A stretch of 64,000 nucleotides of DNA from positions 1 to 64,000 of the forward strand of contig NZ_LMLP01000025.1 of assembly GCF_001421965.1 (NCBI RefSeq), written 5' to 3'. Under the pieces are notes generated by a model. That model searched no databases. It worked only from the letters and a program-made list of their open reading frames with translations, and had not been told where the DNA came from. Made by a program: the position numbers and the translations under genes. This document shows positions 1-9,410 of this stretch, piece after piece (position 1 is the stretch's first letter; each line of letters begins with the position of its first letter). Source of the DNA: Sphingomonas sp. Leaf67 (GTDB taxonomy: Bacteria; Pseudomonadota; Alphaproteobacteria; Sphingomonadales; Sphingomonadaceae).

Positions 1-64
1 ATGACGTGACCCCCTGATTTTCCTCCACGAACGATTAGAGTCTGGCCTGAAGGAAGGACAGACG

Positions 65-331
65 ATGAAGCGTGCGAGGTTTTCAGAAGAGCAGATCATT
101 GGGGTGCTGAAGGAGGCAGAAGCGGGCGCGAAGACCGCTGATCTTGCCCGGCGGCACGGGGTGTCTGAAGCGACGATCTACAACTGGAAGGCCAAGTATG
201 GCGGGCTGGAGGTATCCGAGGCCCGGCGACTGCGAGAGCTCGAGAGCGAGAACGCCAGGCTCAAGCGGCTTCTGGCCGATGCGATGCTGGATCAGGCTGC
301 GTTGAAGGATCTTCTGGCAAAAAAGTTTTGA
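65..331 (+). CDS. IS3-family transposase OrfA
   Basis: An 88-residue DNA-binding subunit of the transposase. It begins [20 protein letters not shown], the typical helix-turn-helix of IS3 OrfA, then has [12 protein letters not shown] as recognition region. A leucine-rich helix follows ([20 protein letters not shown]) and serves for dimerisation in this family. It ends at a TGA just after the run of six A followed by G. OrfA alone is a regulator in related elements, and the active transposase is the OrfAB fusion made by a -1 frameshift. The gene looks intact. Confidence 0.93.
   Translation: MKRARFSEEQIIGVLKEAEAGAKTADLARRHGVSEATIYNWKAKYGGLEVSEARRLRELESENARLKRLLADAMLDQAALKDLLAKKF
319..325 (+). 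other. Programmed -1 frameshift site (A AAA AAG)
   Basis: In the orfA frame the codons are GCA AAA AAG TTT TGA. The heptamer A-AAA-AAG fits the canonical slippery pattern, and a -1 shift leads exactly into the orfB frame. This is the known mechanism for making the OrfAB transposase in IS3 elements. I did not model the downstream stimulatory structure. Confidence 0.8.
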
Positions 332-1236
332 CGCCCGCCGCGAAGCGGGAAGCTGTCGCTCATCTGCAGGCGTGCCACGGGATGAGCGAACGGCGGGCGT
401 GTCGTGTCATCGATGCCGATCGCAAGAGCGTGCGCTATCGTTCCACCCGGGACGATGACACTGCTCTGCGCGAGAAGCTGCGCGGGCTAGCCAACCAGCG
501 TCGCCGGTTCGGCTATCGTCGTTTGCACATCCTGCTGCGCCGGGAGGGCGTGATGATCAACCGCAAGAAGACCCAGCGGCTCTACAAGGAGGAAGGTCTG
601 GCGGTGAGGCGGCGACGCAGCCGCAAGCGTGCAGTCGGCACCAGGGCACCTGCTCCGGTGCTGGCCATGCCGAACCAGCGCTGGAGCCTGGACTTCGTTC
701 ATGACCAGATGACTTCTGGCAGGCGGTTCCGGGTGCTCAATGTGGTCGATGACGTGACCAGGGAGTGCCTGGCGGCGGTGCCGGACACATCGATCTCGGG
801 GCATCGTGTCGTGCGCGAGCTGACCCAGCTGATCGCACAGCACGGCAAGCCGGGGATGATCGTCAGCGATAATGGCACCGAGCTCACCAGCAATGCCGTG
901 CTCGCATGGTGCGGCCAGAGCGGCGTGGAGTGGCATTACATCGCTCCGGGCAAGCCGATGCAGAACGGCTATGTCGAAAGCTTCAATGGCCGCATGCGCG
1001 ATGAACTGCTCAACGAGACGCTGTTCATGAACCTTACCCATGCCCGGGTCGAGATCGCTGCTTGGGTCGAGGATTACAACCGGGAGAGACCGCACTCATC
1101 CCTTGGTTATGCAACCCCGGCGGCGTTCGCCGCCGAACTGAATAAGCAATGGCCTGCTTCGCTACGCCCTACGGGCTCCGCTACGCAGCCCATTGCTTCA
1201 ACCGCGCTGATGCGCAAAACAACCGCCCGGCTCTAA
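328..1236 (+). CDS. IS3-family transposase OrfB (DDE catalytic part)
   Basis: Catalytic half of the transposase, about 300 residues, with an RNase-H-like rve domain. The DDE residues are visible: D in WSLDFVHD, D in VSDNGTEL, and E in [19 protein letters not shown]. The N-terminal HTH_21-like region ([16 protein letters not shown]) is also typical. The nominal start is a TTG overlapping the orfA stop. In vivo the protein is probably made as a frameshifted OrfAB fusion from the A6G site at 319-325. The last twenty or so codons lie inside the duplicated terminal segment. No internal stops are seen, so the element may be active. Confidence 0.93.
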   Translation: MTPAAKREAVAHLQACHGMSERRACRVIDADRKSVRYRSTRDDDTALREKLRGLANQRRRFGYRRLHILLRREGVMINRKKTQRLYKEEGLAVRRRRSRKRAVGTRAPAPVLAMPNQRWSLDFVHDQMTSGRRFRVLNVVDDVTRECLAAVPDTSISGHRVVRELTQLIAQHGKPGMIVSDNGTELTSNAVLAWCGQSGVEWHYIAPGKPMQNGYVESFNGRMRDELLNETLFMNLTHARVEIAAWVEDYNRERPHSSLGYATPAAFAAELNKQWPASLRPTGSATQPIASTALMRKTTARL

Positions 1237-1367
1237 TCTCAGCTGGAGGAAAGCTGGGGGTCACGTCACACGGGCTCCGCTACGCAGCCCATTGCTTCAA
1301 CCGCGCTGATGCGCAAAACAACCGCCCGGCTCTAATCTCAGCTGGAGGAAAGCTGGGGGTCACGTCA
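1171..1367 (+). repeat. Tandem duplication of the IS right end (two 98-bp copies)
   Basis: Bases 1171-1268 and 1270-1367 appear identical by eye, with a single base between them. Each copy carries the end of orfB and the whole right terminal inverted repeat ending TCACGTCA. The element therefore has two possible right ends 99 bp apart. The second end abuts and overlaps the stop codon of the FGE gene. Confidence 0.9.
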
Positions 1368-2204
1368 AATACGATACGCTACGCGAAACCCGATATGCGA
1401 TGTCGGAACATCCTGTTCCTGTGCCTGGAAGGCGGCGGGGCGGAAGTTTGCGCAATAGTTTGTGGCGCACAGGAAACTGCCGCCCTTGACGATGCCGACC
1501 GGTCCGCTGCCCGAAACCCATTCCCACACGTTACCTACCATATCGTACACGCCGAAGCCGTTGGCCGGAAACCGCGCGACCGGGGCGATACCGGCATAAC
1601 CGTCTGCGCCAGTATCGGCGATCGGGAAGATGCCTTCCCAGACATTGGCCTGCGCCTTGCCGTGGTCGAATGCCCATGCCATCGGATCGCGCGGGGTCAT
1701 CTGTCCACCGCGCGCGGCGCGTTCCCATTGTTGGGCGGTTGGCAGGACGCCGCCCGCCCATGCGGCATAGGCAGCGGCATCGGCGCGGTCGACATGGACC
1801 ACCGGGTCGTGCCAATGTCCGTCTATGGCGCTGCCTTGTCCCTGTGGATGGCGCCAGTCCGCTCCCTTCACGAACCGCCACCAGCGGGCGGCGTTGTCGA
1901 GCGGGATCGGCTCGGTCGGCGCGATGAACACTGCCGAGTCACCGTCGCGTTCGGCACGCGTGCGATAGCCGGTGGCAGCGACGAAGGCGGCGAACTGGCG
2001 ATTGGTCACCTCATGCGCGTCAATGCGGAAAGCGGCGATCCGGGTCGCAACGCCCGGCCGCCCTGCGCCATCCTCGCCCAGCAGCACCACGCCCGCAGGA
2101 ATGGCAACGCAGCGATCGGTCGCGTTGCATCGCGCGGCGGGATGTTGCGCGCCGGCCGATGCCAACCCCGCCGCCGCCAGCAGCAGCGCCGTCGCCCCCC
2201 TCAC
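1365..2204 (-). CDS. Exported formylglycine-generating enzyme (sulfatase-modifying factor)
   Basis: FGE-sulfatase domain protein, 279 residues. Enzymes of this family oxidise the Cys of the sulfatase CxPxR motif to C-alpha-formylglycine using O2. The two active-site cysteines are present in GGSFLCATNYC (about residues 246 and 251, C-x4-C spacing), as is the GNVWEWVSG motif before them. The N-terminus MRGATALLLAAAGLASAGAQ reads as a Sec signal peptide, so the enzyme probably works in the periplasm, unlike the usual cytosolic bacterial FGE. The GTG start overlaps the sulfatase stop (GTGA), indicating translational coupling to its likely substrate. The TGA stop at 1365-1367 is formed by the last three bases of the IS, so the C-terminus may have been altered by the insertion. 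The family end signature GFRV is retained. Confidence 0.88.
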   Translation of the reverse strand: MRGATALLLAAAGLASAGAQHPAARCNATDRCVAIPAGVVLLGEDGAGRPGVATRIAAFRIDAHEVTNRQFAAFVAATGYRTRAERDGDSAVFIAPTEPIPLDNAARWWRFVKGADWRHPQGQGSAIDGHWHDPVVHVDRADAAAYAAWAGGVLPTAQQWERAARGGQMTPRDPMAWAFDHGKAQANVWEGIFPIADTGADGYAGIAPVARFPANGFGVYDMVGNVWEWVSGSGPVGIVKGGSFLCATNYCANFRPAAFQAQEQDVPTSHIGFRVAYRI

Positions 2205-3988
2205 GGTTTGGCGACCACAGCGGCCTGAACCTCGGCGATGGGCAGCGGCACCACGCCCTTCTCCTTGGCATAGGCGTCGTAGGCGGCGACCAGATCGGCG
2301 AGGCGGGCCGGTTCGGCTGCTGCCAGATCGCGCGTCTCACCGGGATCGCGCGCGACGTCGAACAACTGCCAACGGCCTGTGCTGACTCCCTTGCGGGTGT
2401 AGCGGTTGGTGCCGGCAGGCAGGTACACGATCTTCCAGTCGCCTTTACGCAGCGCCTGGCGATAGAAGAGTTCGTAGCCGACCGCTTCGTCCGCCGTCCG
2501 CACCGCCGGTGCAGCGGCGGTCAGGACGGGGCGCAGGCTATGCCCCTGATGCGGCAGGATCGGCCGGCCGGCAAAGCTCGCCGGCTGCTTCAGCCCGGCA
2601 TAGTCGAGCAGCGTCGGGGCGATGTCGCGCACGTCGAGATTGGCGGTGGCGATCCGGCCGCCGCCGGCCACGCCCTTGCCCGCGGCGAAGGCGCTGACGC
2701 GGATGCCGCCTTCGGCAGGATAGCCTTTTACCAGCCATGACGGCGTCGAATTGGCCTGTGCCCATCCCGGGCCATAGCCGATGTAGCTGGTCGCCGCGCC
2801 GATATTGGCAAGCCGATTGTCGATGCCCAGCGACGGATCGACCGGCGTCGGGGCATCGGGATCAACGGGCGGCGCCTTCGGGTCAGCCTCCTTGAAGCGA
2901 GGGGAGGGCGCTTCGATGACATTCCCTTCCGGGCCATTGTCCGACAGGAACAGGATGACGGTGTTGTCAAAGCGGCCCTGCGCCTTCAGCGCGGCGATGA
3001 CGCGTCCGACATTCTGGTCGAGCCGGTCGATCATTGCCGCATAGACCTCCATCTTGCGGGCCTCGATCGCGCGCTCTTCAGCGGTCAGCGAGGCCCATGG
3101 GCGGACCTGTTCGGTGGTGTGGGCGACGGCGTCGGCGGGGACGAGGCCGAGTTGCTTTTGACGAGCAAGCCGTGCCTCGCGCAGCACTTCGTAGCCGGCA
3201 TCGTAGCGGCCCTCGTATTTCGCGATCGTTTCGGAGGGAGCCTGGAGCGGCCAGTGCGGTGCGGTGAAGGGCAGATAGGCAAAGAACGGCCGGTCGTCGC
3301 CGGCCCGCTTCGCCTGATCGAGATAGCCGATCAGCCGGTCGGCCAGATAATCGGTCGAATAGCGGCCCGCCGGGAGCGAGGCGGGTTTACCGTCGTCGCG
3401 ATAGCTGGGGGCGAGGCCGGCCTTTTGCCACGCGGCATTCTGGTCCGCGCCGAAATGGTTCGACAGGCCCTGTAACAGCGCGAAGCTGTGTTCGAAGCCG
3501 CGTGCCGCCGGTTCGCGATCGGGGGTGAGGCCGAGATGCCATTTGCCCGCCATCAGCGTCGTATAGCCGCCGGCGCGGAGCAGTTCGGCGATGGAGGCGA
3601 CACGGTCGTTGAGATAGCCTTCATAGCCCGGCCGGCCGCGCGTCGCGTCGCTGAGCAATTCGGCCATGGTGCCGAGACCCGCCTGATGATTGTCGACGCC
3701 GCTCATCAGCATCGAGCGGGTCGGGGAACAGGTCGGGGCGGTGTGGAAGCCGGTGAAGCGCACCCCCGACAGCGCCAGTGCGTCGAGGTTCGGGGTGGCG
3801 ATCTCTCCGCCGAACGCGCCGAGGTCCGACCAGCCGAGATCGTCGGCGACGATCACCAGGAAATTGGGGGCGTCCTTGGGCGCGACGGCCTGCGCGGCCG
3901 GGACGGGCGGGGTGTCGGGGGCGGCGGCGGCGGGGAGCGCGAACAGCAGTGCGGGCAGGGCGGCGGCGATCAGGGGCTTGGCCGGCAT
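2201..3988 (-). CDS. Exported Cys-type arylsulfatase
   Basis: Type I sulfatase, about 595 residues, which hydrolyses a sulfate ester; the natural substrate is unknown. The formylglycine site is CSPTRSMLMSG, with Cys near residue 87. Metal-binding Asp pairs are in VIVADDLGWSD and FLSDNGPEGN, and GKWHLGL is also a conserved sulfatase motif. I chose the ATG at 3988 because it follows a GGAG ribosome site and opens a signal peptide (MPAKPLIAAALPALLFALPA). A longer reading from 4045 would bury that signal. It is coupled by a 4-base overlap to the downstream FGE gene and is divergent from a TonB-dependent receptor at 4165, so it probably desulfates a ligand imported by that receptor. Confidence 0.92.
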   Translation of the reverse strand: MPAKPLIAAALPALLFALPAAAAPDTPPVPAAQAVAPKDAPNFLVIVADDLGWSDLGAFGGEIATPNLDALALSGVRFTGFHTAPTCSPTRSMLMSGVDNHQAGLGTMAELLSDATRGRPGYEGYLNDRVASIAELLRAGGYTTLMAGKWHLGLTPDREPAARGFEHSFALLQGLSNHFGADQNAAWQKAGLAPSYRDDGKPASLPAGRYSTDYLADRLIGYLDQAKRAGDDRPFFAYLPFTAPHWPLQAPSETIAKYEGRYDAGYEVLREARLARQKQLGLVPADAVAHTTEQVRPWASLTAEERAIEARKMEVYAAMIDRLDQNVGRVIAALKAQGRFDNTVILFLSDNGPEGNVIEAPSPRFKEADPKAPPVDPDAPTPVDPSLGIDNRLANIGAATSYIGYGPGWAQANSTPSWLVKGYPAEGGIRVSAFAAGKGVAGGGRIATANLDVRDIAPTLLDYAGLKQPASFAGRPILPHQGHSLRPVLTAAAPAVRTADEAVGYELFYRQALRKGDWKIVYLPAGTNRYTRKGVSTGRWQLFDVARDPGETRDLAAAEPARLADLVAAYDAYAKEKGVVPLPIAEVQAAVVAKP

Positions 3989-4164
3989 GGGCTCTCCGAA
4001 GGTGGCGAAGGTTACACGCACGGGCATAGCGCCGTGCTGCGCCACAACAATAAAGATAATCTACCAATATAGTAGGATTTAGTGCGTTCGTTTCGTTGGC
4101 GTCCCTATCCTAGCCATGCGCGGTCCGGCGAACGCCGCCGCCATTCGTCACCAAGGGACCATCG

Positions 4165-6549
4165 ATGCCGATTTCGCCAGCCCGTGCCTGCCGCCTGTTC
4201 CTGCTTGCCGGAGTGGCCCTGTCCGCCACGCCGGTGATGGCCGATCCGGTGCCATCGGCCGACGAAATTGCCATCGATGCCCCCGAAGACGAACCCGGCG
4301 GCGAGGATATCGTCGTCACGGCCCGCCGCCGAGCGGAGCGGAGCCAGGACGTGCCGATCGCGATCAACGCATTCGGTGCGGAACAGATCGAATCGACCCG
4401 CACCTATAATCTGCGCGACCTGCAACAGCTGACCCCCAGCCTCGTCGTCACCAACACCAATCCGCGCAACACCAGCATCAACATTCGCGGCCTCGGCAAC
4501 AACGTCGCGGTCTATAATGACGGGCTGGAGCCGGCGGTCGGCGTCTATGTCGATGGCGTCTATCTGGCGCGACCCGGCCAGAGCGTCTTCGACCTCGCCG
4601 ATCTGGAGCGGATCGAGGTGCTGCGCGGCCCGCAGGGAACGCTGTTCGGCAAGAATACCTCGGCCGGTGCGGTGGTGGTGACGACCAAGGCGCCGACGTT
4701 CGATGTCGAGAGAGGCGGCGACGTGTCGCTCGGCAATTTCGGGTTCCGCCAGCTCCATGCCTATGTGTCGGGGCCGATCACCGACAGCCTTGCCGCGCGG
4801 TTGTTCGTGTCCAAGACCGACCGCGACGGCTTTACCCGCAACCGCTTCGACGGGCGGTTCGGGCAGGATTTTCACGACCTGAACCTGCGGGGGCAGTTGC
4901 TCTACAAACCGACCGATACGCTCACGCTGCGGGTCATCGGTGACTGGGGGCGGCAGCATTCGTTCACCGCCGGCAGCATCCTGCTCGGCGCGATCCGCGC
5001 CTATGACAACGGTACTACCTTCGCGAACAACTATTACGATCGCGCGGCGCGGCTGGGCTATACCCCGGTGCCGGCCGACCCTGCGTTCCGCATCACCGAT
5101 GTCGATGCCAATCCGCGCTATGCGATGAACCAGCACGGCATCAACGTCACCGCCGACCTCGACCTGGGGGCTGCGACGCTGACGTCGGTCAGTGCCTATC
5201 GGGCATGGAACTGGTATCCGCACAATGACGGCGACAGCACCAGCATGGATGCGGGAGCCGATTTTCATCAGAGCAACGAACAGCGACAGGTCAGCCAGGA
5301 ACTCCGCATCGCATCGAACGGCGACCGTCCGGTCGATTATGTCGCTGGCCTTTATTATATCTATCAATCGATCCGGGCGGAGGCGGTGAACCGATATGGC
5401 AACCGCGCCGCCGACTGGTTCCTGCCGCCGACGACCAACGCGGCGGTCGGGGCCGCAGCGCTGAACGATTACAACGTCGTCAGCCAGTCGCGACCGGTGA
5501 CCGACAGCTATGCCGCGTTCGCACAGACGACGTGGCATGTCGTACCGGGCGTCGATCTGACGACCGGCCTGCGCTATACCTATGAGACCAAGACCGGCTA
5601 TTTCGATCAGGTCGCGACCGGGCGATCGCTGGCCGGGCTGACCACAGCGCAGCAGGCGGCGGCACAGACGATCCGGTCGCGCTATGGCGTCGCCAATCGT
5701 TACGATGCGGAGACCAGCGCCGGGCGGCTGTCGGGACAGGCGACGTTGTCGTGGAAGGTCGTCGACCCGGTGCTGGGGTATGTCACCTATGCGCGCGGCA
5801 ACAAGTTCGGCGGGCTGAACCTCGCCAACATCACCACCACCGGGCAGTTCGCCGCCAACCCGGTGATCGCGCCCGAGACGATCGACAGCTATGAAGCAGG
5901 CCTCAAGACGACATGGTTCGGGGGACGGCTGACCGCCAATGCCGCTGCGTTCTGGACCGATGTGCAGGATTATCAGACGACGATCATCGATATCGAACGC
6001 AACGGCGTCAGCTTTTTCACCAACGCGGCGAAGGTCCGCACGCGCGGGTTCGAAGCGGATGTGCGGGCGGCTCCGACGCGGTGGCTCACGCTGTACGGCT
6101 CGGGCACCTATGACGATGCGCGCTATATCTCCTATTCCAATGCGCCGTGTCCGATCGAGATCACCGGGCAGACGATCTGCGACCTGTCGGGACGCAAGCT
6201 TCCCGGCGTGTCGGAATGGGCGGCATCGGCGGGCGGCGAGGTCCGCGCGCCGATCGCGAACATGACGGGCCGTGCGGGCGAGGTCTATTTCGGGAGCGAT
6301 TACAGCTATCGCTCGAGCACCAACACTACCGCCAGCCTCAGCCATTATTCGGTGATCCCGGCCTATGACCTGTTGAACCTGCGGCTCGGCTTCCGGACCA
6401 ACGACGGGCTGTTCGATATTCAGTTGTGGGGTCGAAACGTGACCGACGAAACCTATTTCCTGTCACGCGCCGCAGCCAATACCGGCGCGATCACGGGAAC
6501 GCTCGGTGATCCGCGGACCTATGGGATTACCCTGCGGACGCGGCTGTAG
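4165..6549 (+). CDS. TonB-dependent receptor beside the sulfatase
   Basis: Outer-membrane receptor, 794 residues. It has a signal peptide ending near VMADP, a TonB-box-like segment EDIVVTARRRAERSQDVPIAI, and a plug domain with the conserved stretch IEVLRGPQGTLFGKNTSAGAV. A 22-strand barrel is expected, ending in an aromatic-poor TRL terminus. This subfamily (alphaproteobacterial, VPIAI type) transports varied carbohydrates, steroids and aromatics, so the ligand cannot be read from sequence. Its divergent position against an exported sulfatase suggests a sulfated substrate. The 176-bp gap between the two start codons must hold both promoters. Start codon ATG at 4165 follows an AAGGGA site. Confidence 0.92.
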   Translation: MPISPARACRLFLLAGVALSATPVMADPVPSADEIAIDAPEDEPGGEDIVVTARRRAERSQDVPIAINAFGAEQIESTRTYNLRDLQQLTPSLVVTNTNPRNTSINIRGLGNNVAVYNDGLEPAVGVYVDGVYLARPGQSVFDLADLERIEVLRGPQGTLFGKNTSAGAVVVTTKAPTFDVERGGDVSLGNFGFRQLHAYVSGPITDSLAARLFVSKTDRDGFTRNRFDGRFGQDFHDLNLRGQLLYKPTDTLTLRVIGDWGRQHSFTAGSILLGAIRAYDNGTTFANNYYDRAARLGYTPVPADPAFRITDVDANPRYAMNQHGINVTADLDLGAATLTSVSAYRAWNWYPHNDGDSTSMDAGADFHQSNEQRQVSQELRIASNGDRPVDYVAGLYYIYQSIRAEAVNRYGNRAADWFLPPTTNAAVGAAALNDYNVVSQSRPVTDSYAAFAQTTWHVVPGVDLTTGLRYTYETKTGYFDQVATGRSLAGLTTAQQAAAQTIRSRYGVANRYDAETSAGRLSGQATLSWKVVDPVLGYVTYARGNKFGGLNLANITTTGQFAANPVIAPETIDSYEAGLKTTWFGGRLTANAAAFWTDVQDYQTTIIDIERNGVSFFTNAAKVRTRGFEADVRAAPTRWLTLYGSGTYDDARYISYSNAPCPIEITGQTICDLSGRKLPGVSEWAASAGGEVRAPIANMTGRAGEVYFGSDYSYRSSTNTTASLSHYSVIPAYDLLNLRLGFRTNDGLFDIQLWGRNVTDETYFLSRAAANTGAITGTLGDPRTYGITLRTRL

Positions 6550-6991
6550 TGATATTGGTGCCGAATGATTTCCGAGCGAATGACCGGTATGCAGAAGCTG
6601 TAGATGCAGGTTGGACGTTCGAAACCGGGGCAATGTTACGGCATCGCAGCCAACATCGGCACCTCGCAGTCATACGTTGGGCACGGTTCGATTTTTCCTG
6701 CCGACGCGTTGGGCTTGGAGGCCGTTCGAGAATGTTCAGGGATGGGCGATCCGGCGGAGTGAGCAGCCCCCACCGGGTCACCCGGCGATAGCCGTAGCGC
6801 CCGTACTGCTCTGGTAGGGGTCCGGTGTTCTTGGAACTTCGTGTGCGATCGAACGGAGCGTGGATGGGCGCATCTTCCCAGCTAACGCGAACTGCACGTC
6901 AACCACGAAAGAAAGAATCTAAGAACACTTCGCATTAGCATTGACTCTGCGACTTACTCGCAATAGCTGCGTTTTCCGACAGGGGGACGAC
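6550..6991 (+). other. Intergenic region upstream of the siderophore receptor
   Basis: About 440 bp without a convincing gene. Short open frames here (for example 6549-6791) lack homology signs and ribosome sites. The right part is AT-richer and holds the candidate Fur-type palindrome and presumably the promoter of the gene at 6992. Confidence 0.6.
6948..6962. promoter_or_regulatory. Candidate iron-regulator (Fur-type) palindrome
   Basis: TGCGACTTACTCGCA is a perfect 5-bp-arm palindrome (TGCGA/TCGCA) 30 bp before the start codon of a Fiu-like ferric-siderophore receptor. The shape TGCnA-n5-TnGCA resembles what I recall of iron boxes in alphaproteobacteria. This is inference from one site. 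Confidence 0.4.
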
Positions 6992-9391
6992 ATGATCGAA
7001 AAGACGAGTTTTCTGGCAATGACCTGCGTTGGGTTCATTGCCACCGCGCCGGCACTCGCTGCGGAGACGGCGCCCCGTCCCGTGGCGGCGCCGTTGACGG
7101 CGCAGGACCAGGTCGACGATCGCGATGTGATCGTCGTCAATGGCCAGAAGGCTGCGGATGCGAAGGTGGAAAGTCCGAAGGCAACGTCGGCGTTGCGCGA
7201 TACGCCCCAGACGATCACGGTCCTGAACGATCAGACGATCCGCAAACAGAATCTGCAGACACTGCGCGACGCGCTCCAGACCATTCCCGGCATCACCTTC
7301 GGTGCCGGCGAGGGCGGCGGCGGATATGGTGATTCCATCAACCTGCGCGGCTATTCGGCGGCGAACGACATCACCGTCGATGGCGTACGTGATTCCGCCC
7401 AATATAGCCGTACCGACCCGTTCAACCTGCAACAGATCGAGGTCTATAACGGCGCGAACACCGTCTTCAACGGATCGGGATCGGTCGGCGGCACGATCAA
7501 TCTGGTGTCGAAGGTGCCGAGCGTACAGGATCTGTCGATCGCGCAGCTATCGGTCGGTACCGACGATTACTATCGCGCGTCGATCGACGCCAACCAGCGC
7601 GTGTCCGATCTGGTCGCGGTACGGCTGACCGGTGCCTATCACCATAACGGCGTGCCCGGCCGCGATGTCGAGAAGTTCGAACGCTGGGGCATCGCGCCAT
7701 CGGTGACGATCGGCATCGGCGGTCCGACCAGCCTGACCCTGGCCTATGTCCATCAGGAAGACCGCAACACGCCGCTCTATGGCGTGCCGTATTTCCAGAG
7801 CCCGATCGGCGGCGGCGTCCTGCCCGGTGTTGATCGCGCCGACTATTACGGCATCGCCAATCTGGATCGACAGGACCAGACGGTCGACCGCTTCACCGCG
7901 ACGTTCCGCCACGCGATCAACGACAGTCTCTCGGTCCGCAACCTGACCCGCTGGCAGCGCGTCGCGCAGGACAGCATCACCAGCGCGCCGCAGGGCACCT
8001 ATTGCCTCGCCACCACCGGATTGCAGCCGGTCGGCGCGAACGCGGCGGCGACGGTCGGCATCGCCTGTCCGACCGGTCTCGCGCGGGGCAACTGGCGGCC
8101 TTCGGGTCCGCGCGGGCTGTCGCGCGATCAGGTCAACGACCTGCTCTACGATCAGGTCGATCTGCGGCATGAGGCGGGCGAGAAGGGCGGCCTGCGCAAC
8201 GTCGTCAATATCGGCGTATCGGGCGGAATCGAAAGCTATCACATCACCAGCGGCAGCCTGTTGCGTACCGCGGCGGGTGTCGCGGTGACTTCGCCCGACC
8301 TTTCCATTTCCAATCCCGACACGCGCTGGACCGGCCCGGTCAACCTGACCGTCACCGCGCAGTCGCGGGCGGAAACCCAGAATCTTGCGGTCTATGCGTT
8401 CGACACGCTGGAGCTGAACCGCTGGTTCGAACTGAACGGCGGCATCCGGTGGGAGGTGCAGGACGCCCGGTTCCGCAACCTGCCGCTGGCGATCGTTCCC
8501 CCGGGCAGCACGCAGCTGACCCTGGCGCAGCAAGCGGTGCAGCGCTCGAACGAGCGGTTGTTCTCCTATCGCGGTGGCGCGGTGTTCCATCCGGTCGAGG
8601 CGGTCAGCATCTATGCCGGGTACGGCAAGTCGAAGACGCCGTCGTCGCAAACGGTACGTCTGGGTTGCGGCGTGGTGTCGGCCACGCCCAACGCGGCCGG
8701 TGCCGCCGACCCGTGCGCGGTGGCCCCCGAAACCGCCGAAAATATCGAGGCGGGGGTGAAGGCCGCGCTGTTCGGGCGCAAGCTGGAGCTGACCGCCGCC
8801 GTGTTCCGTAACGAACGCACCAATTACCGGGTGCCGTCGAACGATCCGGCATTGCCCGCCGGGTTGCAGGTGCTCGACGGCAAAGCGCGTGTCGATGGTA
8901 TCGCGGTCGGGCTGTCGGGATCGATCCTGCCGGCGTGGACGATCTTTGCCAACTACACCTATCTCGATGGCAGGGTGCGGCAGTCGATTTCCGACCGGGA
9001 CCTGAATGCCGGTGTCCGCGATCCGCAGGCGGGGGCGACGCTGGTGCAGACACCCGAACATTCCGGGTCGCTGTTCACCACCTACAAGCTGCCGTTTGGC
9101 CTCGAACTGGGCTATGGCCTGACCTATCAGGGGTCGATCGCGCTGAACGTGCCGAATGCGTTCCAGCCGGTGCAGTTCCGTGCGGACGATTATCTGATCC
9201 ATCGGGCCTATCTGGCCTACACGATCGCGGAGCGGGCGACCTTGCAGCTGAACATCCAGAACTTCACCGACGAGCGCTATCTGACCGGTATTCGCAGCAA
9301 TGTGAACGCGACGACCGGCGCGGTGACCGGCGGCTGGGCGATGCCCGGCGACCGGCGGCAGGCGGTACTCAGCCTCTACTACAACTTCTGA
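6992..9391 (+). CDS. Fiu-like TonB-dependent ferric-siderophore receptor
   Basis: Outer-membrane receptor of about 799 residues. The plug carries the catecholate-receptor signature [19 protein letters not shown] and [26 protein letters not shown], and the barrel ends in LSLYYNF with a terminal Phe. I chose ATG 6992 (AGGGGGAC ribosome site, signal peptide [25 protein letters not shown]) over an upstream TTG. The next gene is a PiuC-type hydroxylase, a pairing seen with Fiu/PiuA receptors in many proteobacteria, which supports an iron role. A Fur-like palindrome precedes it. The siderophore is not known. Confidence 0.92.
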   Translation: MIEKTSFLAMTCVGFIATAPALAAETAPRPVAAPLTAQDQVDDRDVIVVNGQKAADAKVESPKATSALRDTPQTITVLNDQTIRKQNLQTLRDALQTIPGITFGAGEGGGGYGDSINLRGYSAANDITVDGVRDSAQYSRTDPFNLQQIEVYNGANTVFNGSGSVGGTINLVSKVPSVQDLSIAQLSVGTDDYYRASIDANQRVSDLVAVRLTGAYHHNGVPGRDVEKFERWGIAPSVTIGIGGPTSLTLAYVHQEDRNTPLYGVPYFQSPIGGGVLPGVDRADYYGIANLDRQDQTVDRFTATFRHAINDSLSVRNLTRWQRVAQDSITSAPQGTYCLATTGLQPVGANAAATVGIACPTGLARGNWRPSGPRGLSRDQVNDLLYDQVDLRHEAGEKGGLRNVVNIGVSGGIESYHITSGSLLRTAAGVAVTSPDLSISNPDTRWTGPVNLTVTAQSRAETQNLAVYAFDTLELNRWFELNGGIRWEVQDARFRNLPLAIVPPGSTQLTLAQQAVQRSNERLFSYRGGAVFHPVEAVSIYAGYGKSKTPSSQTVRLGCGVVSATPNAAGAADPCAVAPETAENIEAGVKAALFGRKLELTAAVFRNERTNYRVPSNDPALPAGLQVLDGKARVDGIAVGLSGSILPAWTIFANYTYLDGRVRQSISDRDLNAGVRDPQAGATLVQTPEHSGSLFTTYKLPFGLELGYGLTYQGSIALNVPNAFQPVQFRADDYLIHRAYLAYTIAERATLQLNIQNFTDERYLTGIRSNVNATTGAVTGGWAMPGDRRQAVLSLYYNF

Positions 9392-9410
9392 CGGGGACGG
9401 GCCGGGGCGG

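Larger units (their letters stand above)
2..1367 (+). mobile_element. IS3-family insertion sequence with duplicated right end
   Basis: The left end starts TGACGTGACCCCC and the reverse complement of the right end starts with the same 13 bases, followed by a further partly matched stretch. These are imperfect terminal inverted repeats of IS3 type. Inside are overlapping orfA and orfB with a slippery A6G site, the standard IS3 arrangement. The orf lengths resemble the IS407 group, but I cannot assign a named element. The right inverted repeat occurs twice, ending at 1268 and at 1367, so the outer boundary given is the second copy. The target duplication cannot be checked because only one base lies left of the element. 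Confidence 0.9.

Noticed and set aside
1149-2228. 359-codon plus-strand frame starting in the IS tail
   Set aside because: It only reads through the duplicated IS end and then antisense to the FGE gene.
4105-6345. 746-codon open frame antisense to the TBDR
   Set aside because: It mirrors the receptor gene in a high-GC region, is Arg/Asp/Gly-rich without domain motifs, and the receptor on the other strand is unmistakable.
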